Below, piece by piece: positions 34,045 to 41,436 of a stretch of DNA of 51,018 nucleotides. How positions within the stretch are numbered: the stretch's first letter is position 1; every line of letters begins with the position of its first letter. Source of the DNA: JAWOJB01 sp046484325 (GTDB taxonomy: Bacteria > Actinomycetota > Acidimicrobiia > Spongiisociales > ZC4RG35); NCBI GenBank assembly GCA_046484325.1, contig JAWOJB010000076.1, positions 1-51,018 of the forward strand, written 5' to 3'. The translations under genes were made by a program, and so were the position numbers. The notes beneath the pieces were generated by a model. That model searched no databases, had not been told where the DNA came from, and worked only from the letters and a program-made list of their open reading frames with translations.

Positions 34045-35213
34045 TGCGCATCATCCTCGTCACCGGCAAAGGGGGGGTCGGCAAGACGACGGTGGCGGCG
34101 GCCACCGCCCTCGCCTCCGCCGAACGGGGTCACCGGGTCCTCGTCAGCTCGACCGATCCGGCCCATTCGCTGGCGGACGCGTTCGAGCTGGCACTGGGCG
34201 ATCGTCCCACCGAGATCGTCCGCGGGCTCTCCGGCCAGCAGATCGATGCCCAGAAGGAACTGGAGCGGCATTGGGGCGGCATCCGCGACCAGCTCATGGC
34301 GGTTTTCGACTGGGGCGGCGTGACCGGGATCGAAGCCGAGGAGTTCCTGGTGTTCCCGGGCATGGACGAGCTCTTCGCCCTGCTCGAGGTGAACGAGCAC
34401 GCCCGTTCGGGTGACTTCGACACGGTCGTCGTGGACTGCGCCCCGACCGCCGAGACGCTCCGGTTGCTGAGCCTCCCGGAGGTGCTCTCGTGGTACTTCG
34501 AGCGGGTGATGCCGGCGGAGCGCCGGATCATGCGGGCCGCCCGGCCCCTCCTGACCCGGCTCACCGACCTACCGGTCCCCGACGACGAGGTGTTCCGGGC
34601 GGCCGAGTCGATCTTCTTCGGCATCGACCAGGTCAAGCAGTTGCTCGCCGACCCGGCGGTGACGAGCGCCAGGCTGGTCGTGAATCCCGAGAAGATGGTG
34701 ATCGACGAGGCCCGCCGGACCTACACCTACCTCGGCCTGTTCGGCTACGGGGTCGACGGGGTCGTGGTCAACCGGGTTCTGCCCGACGAGGTCTCCGACC
34801 CCTACTTCGAGCGGTGGCGCTCGATCCAGAAGGGCCATCTCGCCACCCTCGACGAGGCGTTCGCGGACGTGCCGAGGCTCCGTCTGCGGCTCTTCGACGA
34901 CGAGATGGTCGGGCTCGACCGGCTCGCCACGATGGCCCAGGAGCTCTACGGCGACACCGATCCGGTGCTCGGGTTCACGGCCACCAGCCCCTTCCGGGTC
35001 GACGACCGCGGTGACGAGCTCGTGCTCGAGATGGACGTGCCCTTCGCGACCAAGGACGAGGTGGAGGTGTTCCGCCACGGGCACGAGCTCTATCTCGGCA
35101 TCGGCCCGTACCGGCGGTCGTTCCTGCTCCCCGACACGCTGCGGCGCCGGGAGGTAACCCGGGCCCGACTCGACGAGGGCCGGCTCCAGGTCACCTTCGG
35201 GGCCGGCCGGTGA
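34044..35213 (+). CDS. ArsA/Get3-family ATPase
   Basis: This 389-residue ATPase begins MRIILVTGKGGVGKTTVAAA with the deviant Walker A (two lysines) at residues 8-16. The switch STDPAHSLADAF near 35 and the VDCAPTAETLRLLSLPEVLS segment near 130 are also present. The C-terminal 70 residues (DELVLEMDVPFATKDEVEVF) form an Hsp20-like domain common in actinobacterial ArsA relatives. It lacks clear arsenite-binding cysteine pairs and sits in no ars operon, so a Get3-like or unknown chaperone role is more likely than arsenic export. Its stop overlaps the next small gene. Confidence 0.88.
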   Translation: MRIILVTGKGGVGKTTVAAATALASAERGHRVLVSSTDPAHSLADAFELALGDRPTEIVRGLSGQQIDAQKELERHWGGIRDQLMAVFDWGGVTGIEAEEFLVFPGMDELFALLEVNEHARSGDFDTVVVDCAPTAETLRLLSLPEVLSWYFERVMPAERRIMRAARPLLTRLTDLPVPDDEVFRAAESIFFGIDQVKQLLADPAVTSARLVVNPEKMVIDEARRTYTYLGLFGYGVDGVVVNRVLPDEVSDPYFERWRSIQKGHLATLDEAFADVPRLRLRLFDDEMVGLDRLATMAQELYGDTDPVLGFTATSPFRVDDRGDELVLEMDVPFATKDEVEVFRHGHELYLGIGPYRRSFLLPDTLRRREVTRARLDEGRLQVTFGAGR

Positions 35214-35404
35214 GGGCGATGCCGGGCGAGTCCGAGACCACCGCCGCGCTCCAACGGGCGGGGCGACGCGCCGTGTACCACCTCATGCGGGCAGGCCTCG
35301 AGGGGCTCAAGGCCATCGAGGCCGTTGTCGACGAGCTCTCGCGGGTACGCAGGCCGGCGGACGTCCCGCCCGACGAGGGCCCGATCAGGATCGAGGTCGA
35401 GTGA
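35210..35404 (+). CDS. Small helical protein of the ArsA operon
   Basis: This 64-residue protein has a predicted helix (ETTAALQRAGRRAVYHLMRA, then GLEGLKAIEAVVDELSRV) and an acidic/Pro C terminus (PPDEGPIRIEVE). GTG at 35210 overlaps the ATPase stop (GTGA), which is the main reason to accept it. No family recognised. It may be a partner of the ATPase. Confidence 0.7.
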   Translation: MRAMPGESETTAALQRAGRRAVYHLMRAGLEGLKAIEAVVDELSRVRRPADVPPDEGPIRIEVE

Positions 35405-35433
35405 GGCCGGGCGTTCGGAAGCCGTCGGGTCGG

Positions 35434-35439
35434 TAGCAT
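35434..35439 (+). promoter_or_regulatory. -10 element before the DUF1232 gene
   Basis: TAGCAT lies eight bases before the ATG at 35448, pointing to an internal leaderless start within the ArsA gene group. Confidence 0.4.
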
Positions 35440-35447
35440 GCCGGCAC

Positions 35448-35870
35448 ATGTCCGGTGCCATACCGCCCGACGACGTGATCCCTCCCCGCGGTGAGCGTTC
35501 GGTGCAGCTCAGAAGCTTCGCCCGCGACGCGGTGTTGCTGGTCCCGAACATGCTCAAGCTGCTCGGTCGTCTGATGCGCGATCCGCGCGTACCGAGACGC
35601 TCGAAGCTCGTGATCGCCGCCGCGCTCGCCTACGTCGTATCACCCGTGGATCTCATCCCGGATCCGCTGATCATTGGCCTGGCCGACGACCTGCTGGTCG
35701 CCGCCTTCGCCATCAACCACCTGGTCAATGCGGCAGGCGAGGAGGTGGTCCTCGAGCACTGGGACGGTCCCCGTGACCTGCTCGACGTGATCCGCGGCAC
35801 GCTCGACGTGTCGTCAGCCCTGGTCCCGGTCCGACTCCGCGAGATCACCCGCCGGATCGCCGGCGCGTGA
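35448..35870 (+). CDS. DUF1232 (YkvA-like) membrane protein
   Basis: This 140-residue protein carries the DUF1232 core near residues 45-75 (RSKLVIAAALAYVVSPVDLI, then PDPLIIGLADDLLVAAFAI), a hydrophobic helical hairpin with the signature SPVDLIPD. The N terminus is Pro-rich and the C terminus basic. Function unknown in this family. Its stop overlaps the LLM oxidoreductase start (GTGA). Confidence 0.85.
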   Translation: MSGAIPPDDVIPPRGERSVQLRSFARDAVLLVPNMLKLLGRLMRDPRVPRRSKLVIAAALAYVVSPVDLIPDPLIIGLADDLLVAAFAINHLVNAAGEEVVLEHWDGPRDLLDVIRGTLDVSSALVPVRLREITRRIAGA

Positions 35871-36676
35871 CGTCGGTCTCGATCACGCTGCCCCAGTTCG
35901 CCGAACGCGCCGAGCAGATGCTGGAGGTGGCCGTCGCCGCCGAGGAGCTCGGATTGGACGGCGTATTCCTGGTCGACCACCTGGTGCCGCTGGGCCACCC
36001 CACCCGCCCGGTGCTCGAGCTGGCCGCCTCGCTGGGGGCGGTCGCCGCCCGTACCCGCACGATCCGGGTCGGGTCGCTGGTGTTGCGGGCCCCGCTGCGC
36101 GGCCCGGAGCTGTCCGCCCAGGTGGCGGCCACGGCGTCGGCAATGGCTCCCGAGCGGGTGATCATGGCCCTGGGCGCGGGCGACGCCGCTACCCGGGACG
36201 AGGTGAGCCGATTCGGGCTGGCCGCTGAGTCCCTCGACGTACGCCTCGGGGTGCTCGAGGCCACGGTCGGCGCGATCCGCCGCTCGGCGCCCGAGGTCCC
36301 GGTCTGGATCGGCGGTCGCCATCGACGGGTCCTGGCGCTGGCGGGGCGACTTGCCGATGGATGGAACCGTTGGGCGGGGTCGCCCGACGACTTGCCCGCC
36401 GGGCGACCCCTGCTCGGAGCGGTTCCGCCCGACTTCACGGTGAGCTGGGGTGGAACCGTGGTGCTCGGTGTCGACCAGACCGCGGTCGATCGACTGCTGG
36501 CCGGGCGACCCTCGGGAGACGAAGTGCTCGCCGGCACCCCCGACCGGGTCGCGGCGGTGCTCGCGGGATACGTTCGAGCCGGGGCCACCCACCTGGTGCT
36601 CTCGCTCCTGCCGAGGGGCACCGAGGTCGTCCGCCTGTTCGTCGACGAGGTCCGACCGCGACTGCCCGCGACCTGA
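35867..36676 (+). CDS. LLM-class (F420-type) flavin-dependent oxidoreductase
   Basis: This 269-residue TIM-barrel oxidoreductase of the luciferase-like family starts TSVSITLPQFAERAEQMLEV. It has AAEELGLDGVFLVDHLVPLG near 25-45, ARTRTIRVGSLVLRAPLRGP near 62, VIMALGAGDA near 97, and VPVWIGGRHRRVLALAGRLA followed by DGWNRW near 145. These patterns fit the F420-dependent members common in Actinobacteria; the cofactor is inferred. At 269 residues it is shorter than the usual 300-350. The substrate is unknown. Confidence 0.82.
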   Translation: MTSVSITLPQFAERAEQMLEVAVAAEELGLDGVFLVDHLVPLGHPTRPVLELAASLGAVAARTRTIRVGSLVLRAPLRGPELSAQVAATASAMAPERVIMALGAGDAATRDEVSRFGLAAESLDVRLGVLEATVGAIRRSAPEVPVWIGGRHRRVLALAGRLADGWNRWAGSPDDLPAGRPLLGAVPPDFTVSWGGTVVLGVDQTAVDRLLAGRPSGDEVLAGTPDRVAAVLAGYVRAGATHLVLSLLPRGTEVVRLFVDEVRPRLPAT

Positions 36677-36683
36677 CGTCGGG

Positions 36684-36689
36684 TACGCT
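36684..36689 (+). promoter_or_regulatory. -10 element of the aminotransferase gene
   Basis: TACGCT lies six bases before the ATG at 36696, consistent with leaderless transcription. Confidence 0.4.
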
Positions 36690-36695
36690 CCGGCG

Positions 36696-37868
36696 ATGGA
36701 CTTCCGGCGGATCGACAACCTGCCGCCCTATGCGTTCGCCGCGGTGAACGAACGGAAGCTCCACGCCCGCCGGACCGGGGACGACATCGTCGACTTCGGG
36801 TTCGGCAACCCCGACATCCCCTCGCCTCCCTTCGTGGTCGACAAGCTGATCGAGGCCGCTCGCAACCCGCGGAACCACCGGTATTCGGTGTCGCGCGGGC
36901 TCCCCAACCTACGCCGGGCGGTCTCGGACCGATATCGCCGCCGCTTCGGTGTCGAGCTCGACCCGGAGACCGAGATCATCACGACGATCGGCGCCAAGGA
37001 GGGTCTCAGCCACCTGCTCTGGGTGTTGCTCCAGCCCGGGGACGCCGCCATCGTGCCCGAGCCGTCGTACCCGATCCACATCTACGCCCCGGTGCTGGCC
37101 GGAGGCGAGGTCCGCAAGGCACCGATCGACTCGGAGGCCGACTACTTCGAGGTCCTCGAGCGGATGTTTCGCAACTCGTGGCCCCGGCCCCGCCTGATCA
37201 TCGTGTCCTTCCCGCACAACCCGACCACCCACTGTGTGGAGGTCGACTTCTTCGAGCGGCTCGTCTCTTTCGCCCGGGAGCACGAGGTGATCGTGGTCCA
37301 CGACTTCGCCTACGCCGACATTGCATTCGATGGCTACCGGCCGCCCTCGATCCTCCAGGTCGACGGCGCCAAGGAGGTGGCGGTCGAGCTCTACACCCTG
37401 ACCAAGGGCCATTCGATGGCCGGATGGCGAATGGGGTTCCTGGCCGGGAATCGGGAAATCATCGCCGCCCTCGCCAAGCTCAAGTCCTACCTCGACTATG
37501 GGACGTTCCAGCCGATCCAGATCGCCTCGATCATCGCCCTCAACGAGGGGGACGACTACGTCTCGGAGGTGACCGAGATCTACCGGTCGCGGCGGGACGC
37601 CCTCGTGGACGGGCTCGGTCGCTCGGGATGGAAGCTCGACAAGCCCAGGGGGACGATGTTCGTCTGGGCGCCGATTCCCGATCCCTATCTCGAGATGGGC
37701 TCGGTGGACTTCGCTCTTCACCTGCTCGACGAGGCCAAGGTGGCGGTGAGTCCGGGTGTCGGGTTCGGCGAGTCCGCCGACGGATTCGTGCGGTTCGCCC
37801 TCGTCGAGAACGAGCACAGGATCGGTCAGGCCATCCGTGGGATCCGGAAGGCCCTCGACCGGCTCTGA
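36696..37868 (+). CDS. Class I/II aminotransferase, AlaC/DapL-like
   Basis: This 390-residue PLP enzyme begins MDFRRIDNLPPYAFAAVNER and has VDFGFGNPDIPSPPFVVDKL near 32, ITTIGAKEGLSHLLWVLLQP near 95, SFPHNPTTHCVEVDFFERLV near 170, DFAYADIAFDG near 206, and TLTKGHSMAGWRMGFLAGN near 235 with the PLP Lys. FGFGNPDIPSP and SKS-like TKG point to the alanine (glutamate-pyruvate) aminotransferase AlaC group or a methionine-type relative. The start at 36696 fits the family; longer frames upstream are shadows. Confidence 0.87.
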   Translation: MDFRRIDNLPPYAFAAVNERKLHARRTGDDIVDFGFGNPDIPSPPFVVDKLIEAARNPRNHRYSVSRGLPNLRRAVSDRYRRRFGVELDPETEIITTIGAKEGLSHLLWVLLQPGDAAIVPEPSYPIHIYAPVLAGGEVRKAPIDSEADYFEVLERMFRNSWPRPRLIIVSFPHNPTTHCVEVDFFERLVSFAREHEVIVVHDFAYADIAFDGYRPPSILQVDGAKEVAVELYTLTKGHSMAGWRMGFLAGNREIIAALAKLKSYLDYGTFQPIQIASIIALNEGDDYVSEVTEIYRSRRDALVDGLGRSGWKLDKPRGTMFVWAPIPDPYLEMGSVDFALHLLDEAKVAVSPGVGFGESADGFVRFALVENEHRIGQAIRGIRKALDRL

Positions 37869-37871
37869 GCG

Positions 37872-37927
37872 GCACGTCGCACGTCGGACGTCTCACGGTG
37901 GACGGCGCACGTCTCACGGCTGGCGTC
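37872..37927. repeat. Heptanucleotide tandem array, about 8 units
   Basis: Units GCACGTC twice, GGACGTC, TCACGGT, GGACGGC, GCACGTC, TCACGGC and TGGCGTC run between the aminotransferase and feoC (convergent), reaching 14 bases into the 3' end of feoC. This is the longest array of the CGTGNGA family in the window. Confidence 0.8.
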
Positions 37928-38162
37928 GGACCAGCCTGGCCGGGAAGGGGCAGGTTTCGACGCCGGGGCAGCGGATCCCGCAGCTGGGGCTGCAGGCCGG
38001 GGGCGTCCCGCGAGGCGCCGGCACCAGCCCCTTGGACTCCAGCATCCGCACCATCCCCTCGAGGGCCGAGGCGGCGACCTGCAACCGGCAGGCGAGTTCG
38101 TCGGACCGCACGGGCCCGGTGGCCGACTCGAGCTCGTCGAGGAGACGGTCGAGGATCGTCAC
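37914..38162 (-). CDS. feoC: FeoC-like small protein with four cysteines
   Basis: This 82-residue winged-helix-like protein (LDRLLDELESATGPVRSDEL followed by ACRLQVAASALEGMVRMLES) ends in a cysteine cluster C57-x3-C61-x3-C65-x5-C71 (CSPSCGIRCPGVETC). The family is thought to bind an iron-sulfur cluster and modulate FeoB. GTG at 38162 overlaps the stop of the FeoB membrane gene (GTGA), which fixes the start. It is the last gene of the feo operon. Confidence 0.85.
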   Translation of the reverse strand: MTILDRLLDELESATGPVRSDELACRLQVAASALEGMVRMLESKGLVPAPRGTPPACSPSCGIRCPGVETCPFPARLVRRQP

Positions 38163-39862
38163 AGACCCACCGCCTTCCCGATCTGGAACGCCATGAATCC
38201 CATCGTCCAGGCGAGCGCGGTCTGGCCGATGACGCTCGCCCACATCCATCCGGTGCCGAGCTCCTTGCGCGCGGCGGCGACTGCCGCCATGCAGGGCGTG
38301 TAGAGGAGTACAAAGACCATGAATGCCACCGCTGCCGCCGCGCCGTGACCGCCGCTGGTCGTCTCGAACTCGGTCCGGATCCGGCCTACCAGGCCGGTCG
38401 GCGGTTCCTCCTCAGCGCTGCCACCGGCGTCGAGGCCGATCGCCCCGGGGATGGCGCGAAGGGTGTCGACCACCGCCCGGCCGAACCCGGCGGCCAGGGC
38501 TCCCACGTCCTCGGCGAGGGTCGTCTCGTCGACGGGGGCGGGCTCGTCGAGGCCGTACACCTGGCCCATCGTGGCGATGACCACCTCCTTGGCGACGAAG
38601 CCCGTCATGAGCGACCCGGTCGCCTCCCAGGAGCCAAACCCGAGGGGTTCGAAGGCGGGGGCCACCAGCCCGGCGCCGGTGGCGAAGGCCGAGTCCTTCA
38701 CGGCGGTGTCGCCGAATTCGCCGCCACCGCCGACCGGGATCGCCATCAGCAGCCACACCACGACGCTCGTCCCGAGGATGATCGAGCCCGCATCGCCCAG
38801 GAATGCCCGAGTCCGCTGCCACGTGAGTCGCCGGATCGATCGCAGCGTGGGCAGTCGGTAGGGAGGCAGTTCCAGGATGGCCGGCGTCGAGCGCTCGACG
38901 GGGAGGACGGTCCGGCGGAGGATCGCCCCGATCACGAGCGCCACCAGGATGCCGAGCAGATACATGAGGAAGACGGCGGTGCCGGCGGCGTGGGGGAAGA
39001 AGGCGGCGGCGACCAGGACGTAGACGGGGAGACGTGCGCCGCAGCTCATGAAGGGGACCAGTAAGCCTGTGAGGACCCGATCGCGGCGGTCCTCGAGGGT
39101 GCGCGTGGCGTAGATCGCCGGAACGGTGCAGCCGAAGCCGACCAGCATGGGGAGGAAGCTCTTGCCCGGCAGGCCGACACCGCCCATGACCCGGTCCATG
39201 ACGAAGGCGGCCCGTGCCATGTATCCGGTGTCCTCGAGGAACGCCAACGCGATGTAGAGCGCCACGAGGATGGGAACGAAGGTGAGCACCGCCCCCACGC
39301 CGGCGAGGACGCCGTCGACCAGGAGAGACCGCAGCCATGAGCCGCCGAGCCCAACGCCGGTGAGGCCCCGATTCACCAGGTTCGCGACCGGGCCCGACAC
39401 CGCCTCGTCGATCCAGTCGAGGAACACGCCGGCGACGTCGGTGGTCACCTTGAACACCATCCACATCGCGGCGAGGAAGAACGGGATGCCGAGCCATCGA
39501 TTGGTGAGGAGGGCATCGATCCGGTCGCTCGGGGTGGGGCCGGACGGGCGGGCGTGGGTCACCGCCTCCGCCACGAGGTCGTGGATCCACTCGTACCGGG
39601 CTCCGGCCACGGCCGTGAGAGCCTGCCGGCCGAGGCCGGCCTCGAGGCGGGCGCGAGCCCGGCGGACGGTCGCCTCGATCGCCTCACCGCCAGGCATCGA
39701 ATCCAGGATCTCGCCGGCGCCAGGGTCGTCGTCGACCAGCAGGATCGCCAGCCAACGGACCGGGTACGGGTCGGCGAGCTCCGGCACCTGGCGGAGGGCG
39801 TCGGCCACCTCATCGATCGCCGCCTCGACCTCCGGCCCGTAATCGATGCGGAGGGTGCTCAC
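38159..39862 (-). CDS. feoB: FeoB membrane domain (split ferrous iron transporter)
   Basis: This 567-residue protein is the membrane part of the Fe(II) transporter. Residues 1-100 are a cytosolic helical linker (STLRIDYGPEVEAAIDEVAD); the rest has two gate regions with about ten helices. Core motifs are LEDTGYMARAAFVMDRVMGG near 205, LVGFGCTVPAIYATRTLEDR near 238 with the gate Cys, and PFMSCGARLPVYVL near 268. GTG at 39862 overlaps the stop of the separate G-domain gene by four bases, so the two chains are coupled rather than fused. Together they equal a normal FeoB of about 735 residues. Confidence 0.92.
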   Translation of the reverse strand: MSTLRIDYGPEVEAAIDEVADALRQVPELADPYPVRWLAILLVDDDPGAGEILDSMPGGEAIEATVRRARARLEAGLGRQALTAVAGARYEWIHDLVAEAVTHARPSGPTPSDRIDALLTNRWLGIPFFLAAMWMVFKVTTDVAGVFLDWIDEAVSGPVANLVNRGLTGVGLGGSWLRSLLVDGVLAGVGAVLTFVPILVALYIALAFLEDTGYMARAAFVMDRVMGGVGLPGKSFLPMLVGFGCTVPAIYATRTLEDRRDRVLTGLLVPFMSCGARLPVYVLVAAAFFPHAAGTAVFLMYLLGILVALVIGAILRRTVLPVERSTPAILELPPYRLPTLRSIRRLTWQRTRAFLGDAGSIILGTSVVVWLLMAIPVGGGGEFGDTAVKDSAFATGAGLVAPAFEPLGFGSWEATGSLMTGFVAKEVVIATMGQVYGLDEPAPVDETTLAEDVGALAAGFGRAVVDTLRAIPGAIGLDAGGSAEEEPPTGLVGRIRTEFETTSGGHGAAAAVAFMVFVLLYTPCMAAVAAARKELGTGWMWASVIGQTALAWTMGFMAFQIGKAVGL

Positions 39863-40365
39863 GGGGCACCCGCGCCGGCGACCACCCCGGCGATGGCATC
39901 CCGGAGCCGATCGACGCCCGAGCCGGTGCGGGCGACCGTCGGGATGACGGTGGTGCCGAGCCGGCGTCTGAGCACGTCGACGTCGATGCGGTCGCCCCGT
40001 CTGGCGGCAACGTCGGTCATATTGAGGGCGATCACCGACGGCATCCCCATCTCGAGGATCTGGGCCGCCAGGTAGAGGTTGCGTTCGAGGTTGGAGGCAT
40101 CCAGGACCAGCACCACGAGGTCCGCCTCCCCTGAGACGAGGAAGTCCCGGGCGATGACCTCTTCCGGGGAGATCGCGCTCAGGCTGTATGTACCGGGGAG
40201 GTCGACGACGCGACAGGTCGTCCCCTCGTGCTCGAAGTACCCCTCGTGTCTGGCGACGGTCTTCCCCGGCCAGTTGCCCACGTGCTGATGGGACCCGGTG
40301 AGCGCGTTGAAGGTGGACGACTTGCCGGTGTTGGGATTGCCGGCGAGGGCGACGGTGATCGTCAC
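39859..40365 (-). CDS. feoB: FeoB GTPase domain as a separate protein
   Basis: This 168-residue G protein corresponds to the N-terminal NFeoB domain. It has G1 GNPNTGKSS (9-17), G3 DLPGTYSLS near 55, G4 NMTDV near 115 and the TARTGSG-like G5 near 145. It should hydrolyse GTP and gate the membrane subunit. ATG at 40365 overlaps the feoA stop (ATGA); its own stop overlaps the membrane-domain gene. The frame change at the junction could be mistaken for a sequencing error, but the GTGA overlap is the same signal used elsewhere in this operon. Confidence 0.92.
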   Translation of the reverse strand: MTITVALAGNPNTGKSSTFNALTGSHQHVGNWPGKTVARHEGYFEHEGTTCRVVDLPGTYSLSAISPEEVIARDFLVSGEADLVVLVLDASNLERNLYLAAQILEMGMPSVIALNMTDVAARRGDRIDVDVLRRRLGTTVIPTVARTGSGVDRLRDAIAGVVAGAGAP

Positions 40366-40601
40366 GGCGCCGCCTCCACCATGACGATCTGGGCGTCACG
40401 ACTCCGCACGGCGAGCCGGGTGCCGAGTACCGCATAGACCAGGGGGTCCCCCAGCGGAGCCGAGTGGAGCCGGGTGACCCGCGCTCCCGGGACCAGGCCC
40501 ATCTCGATGAACCTTCGCCGGGCGAGCGGGCCATCGGCATAGCCGAGTACCACGGCGGAGCTGCCCCGGGGGAGGGCGGCGAGCGTCGTCGGACCGCTCA
40601 T
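40362..40601 (-). CDS. feoA: FeoA-domain protein
   Basis: This 79-residue SH3-like protein helps FeoB-dependent iron uptake. Its family pattern is visible: TTLAALPRGSSAVVLGYADG, RRRFIEMGLVPGARVTRLHS, APLGDPLVYAVLGTRLAVRS. ATG at 40601 is chosen because it overlaps the regulator stop (ATGA); an ATG at 40625 would extend it by eight residues over the regulator. Confidence 0.9.
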   Translation of the reverse strand: MSGPTTLAALPRGSSAVVLGYADGPLARRRFIEMGLVPGARVTRLHSAPLGDPLVYAVLGTRLAVRSRDAQIVMVEAAP

Positions 40602-41299
40602 CGCCGTGGCTCCACTCGAATCCATCCGCCGGCCTCGGCAGAGAGATGCAGGCGTTCCCCGGCGACGGTGACGAGGAGGGAGCCGTCGGCGGCGATCGCG
40701 TCGATCCGCACGATCTCCCCGGGCGCGATTCCATGATTCTCGAAGAAGGCACCCGCCCCGTCCGGCGCCGGCACGGCGGCCACCACCCGGTCCTCTCCGA
40801 CCACGGCGGTGCCCAGCGGGTGGACGGGGGATCGCGGGGTCTCGGATGCACCCGGGATCGTCCGTCCCGTCGGCCCGACCTCGGGGTGGTCGAGGAAGTC
40901 GGCGAGCCGGTCGGCGACGTCCTCGGGGGTGATGTGCTCCATGTCACACGCGACCCTGTCCGCCTGCACTGCCGTGAGCCCGAGATGGCGGCACAGGAAG
41001 ACCCCCCAGAGCCGTCGACGTCTAAGGATCGAATCGGCGATGAGGCGACCCTCGGGGGCGAGTGACACCCCCTGGTAGGGGATGTAGTGGATCAGGCCTC
41101 GGCCCTCGAGCTTTCGAACCATCTGGTTGGCCGAGACCGCCGAAACCCCGAGATCGTCGGCTAGACGCGCCAGCGGAACCGGTTCCTCGAGTCCATCCTC
41201 GATCGCCCGGGCGACGGTGATGAGGTACATCTCCTCGGACTCGGAGGTGATCAGACCCTTCTCGGGAAGTTCGGCCACGGCTGATGAAATGTGGTCCAT
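40598..41299 (-). CDS. DtxR/MntR-family metal-dependent repressor
   Basis: This 233-residue regulator has an N-terminal winged helix (SEEMYLITVARAIEDG; LADDLGVSAVSANQMVRKLE; GLIHYIPYQGVSLAPEGRLI), a dimerisation and metal-binding domain (LCRHLGLTAVQADRVACDME, then HITPEDVADRLADFL) with the conserved Cys, Glu and His, and a C-terminal FeoA/SH3-like domain from about 155. It most likely binds Fe(II) (IdeR role) or Mn(II) and represses the feo genes. A palindrome resembling a DtxR-type box overlaps its promoter, so autoregulation is likely. First gene of the feo operon. Confidence 0.9.
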   Translation of the reverse strand: MDHISSAVAELPEKGLITSESEEMYLITVARAIEDGLEEPVPLARLADDLGVSAVSANQMVRKLEGRGLIHYIPYQGVSLAPEGRLIADSILRRRRLWGVFLCRHLGLTAVQADRVACDMEHITPEDVADRLADFLDHPEVGPTGRTIPGASETPRSPVHPLGTAVVGEDRVVAAVPAPDGAGAFFENHGIAPGEIVRIDAIAADGSLLVTVAGERLHLSAEAGGWIRVEPRR

Positions 41300-41302
41300 T
41301 TC

Positions 41303-41318
41303 TTCAGGTCAGCCTAAA
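41303..41318. promoter_or_regulatory. Putative DtxR-family operator and -10 region of the feo operon
   Basis: TTCAGGTCAGCCTAAA is a 16-base imperfect palindrome (arms TTCAGG and CCTAAA) ending four bases from the regulator ATG. On the minus strand it contains TAGGCT, a possible -10. The AGG...CCT core resembles iron-box sites of DtxR relatives, though the spacing is shorter than the classical 19-bp box. Confidence 0.45.
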
Positions 41319-41394
41319 GATCGTCGGCACCGCCGGCCCTAGGCCGTCGGTCACACGACCTCGGGCCGATCGGCCGTTCGATGCTCCGTCGGGA

Positions 41395-41415
41395 GGTGGG
41401 ACGTGGGACGTGCGA
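41395..41415. repeat. Heptanucleotide tandem array, 3 units
   Basis: Units GGTGGGA, CGTGGGA and CGTGCGA, followed by CGTCC, lie between the feo regulator and the threonine aldolase gene (divergent), just upstream of the aldolase -10. Confidence 0.85.
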
Positions 41416-41423
41416 CGTCCTTC

Positions 41424-41429
41424 TACCCT
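41424..41429 (+). promoter_or_regulatory. -10 element of the threonine aldolase gene
   Basis: TACCCT lies seven bases before the ATG at 41437. The heptad array at 41395-41415 sits where the spacer and -35 would be. Confidence 0.45.
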
Positions 41430-41436
41430 CTCCGTC

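Noticed and set aside
39859..39866. Frameshift error in feoB
   Set aside because: The junction is a clean GTGA stop-start overlap at a domain border, like the other junctions of the operon, so two genes are more likely than an error.
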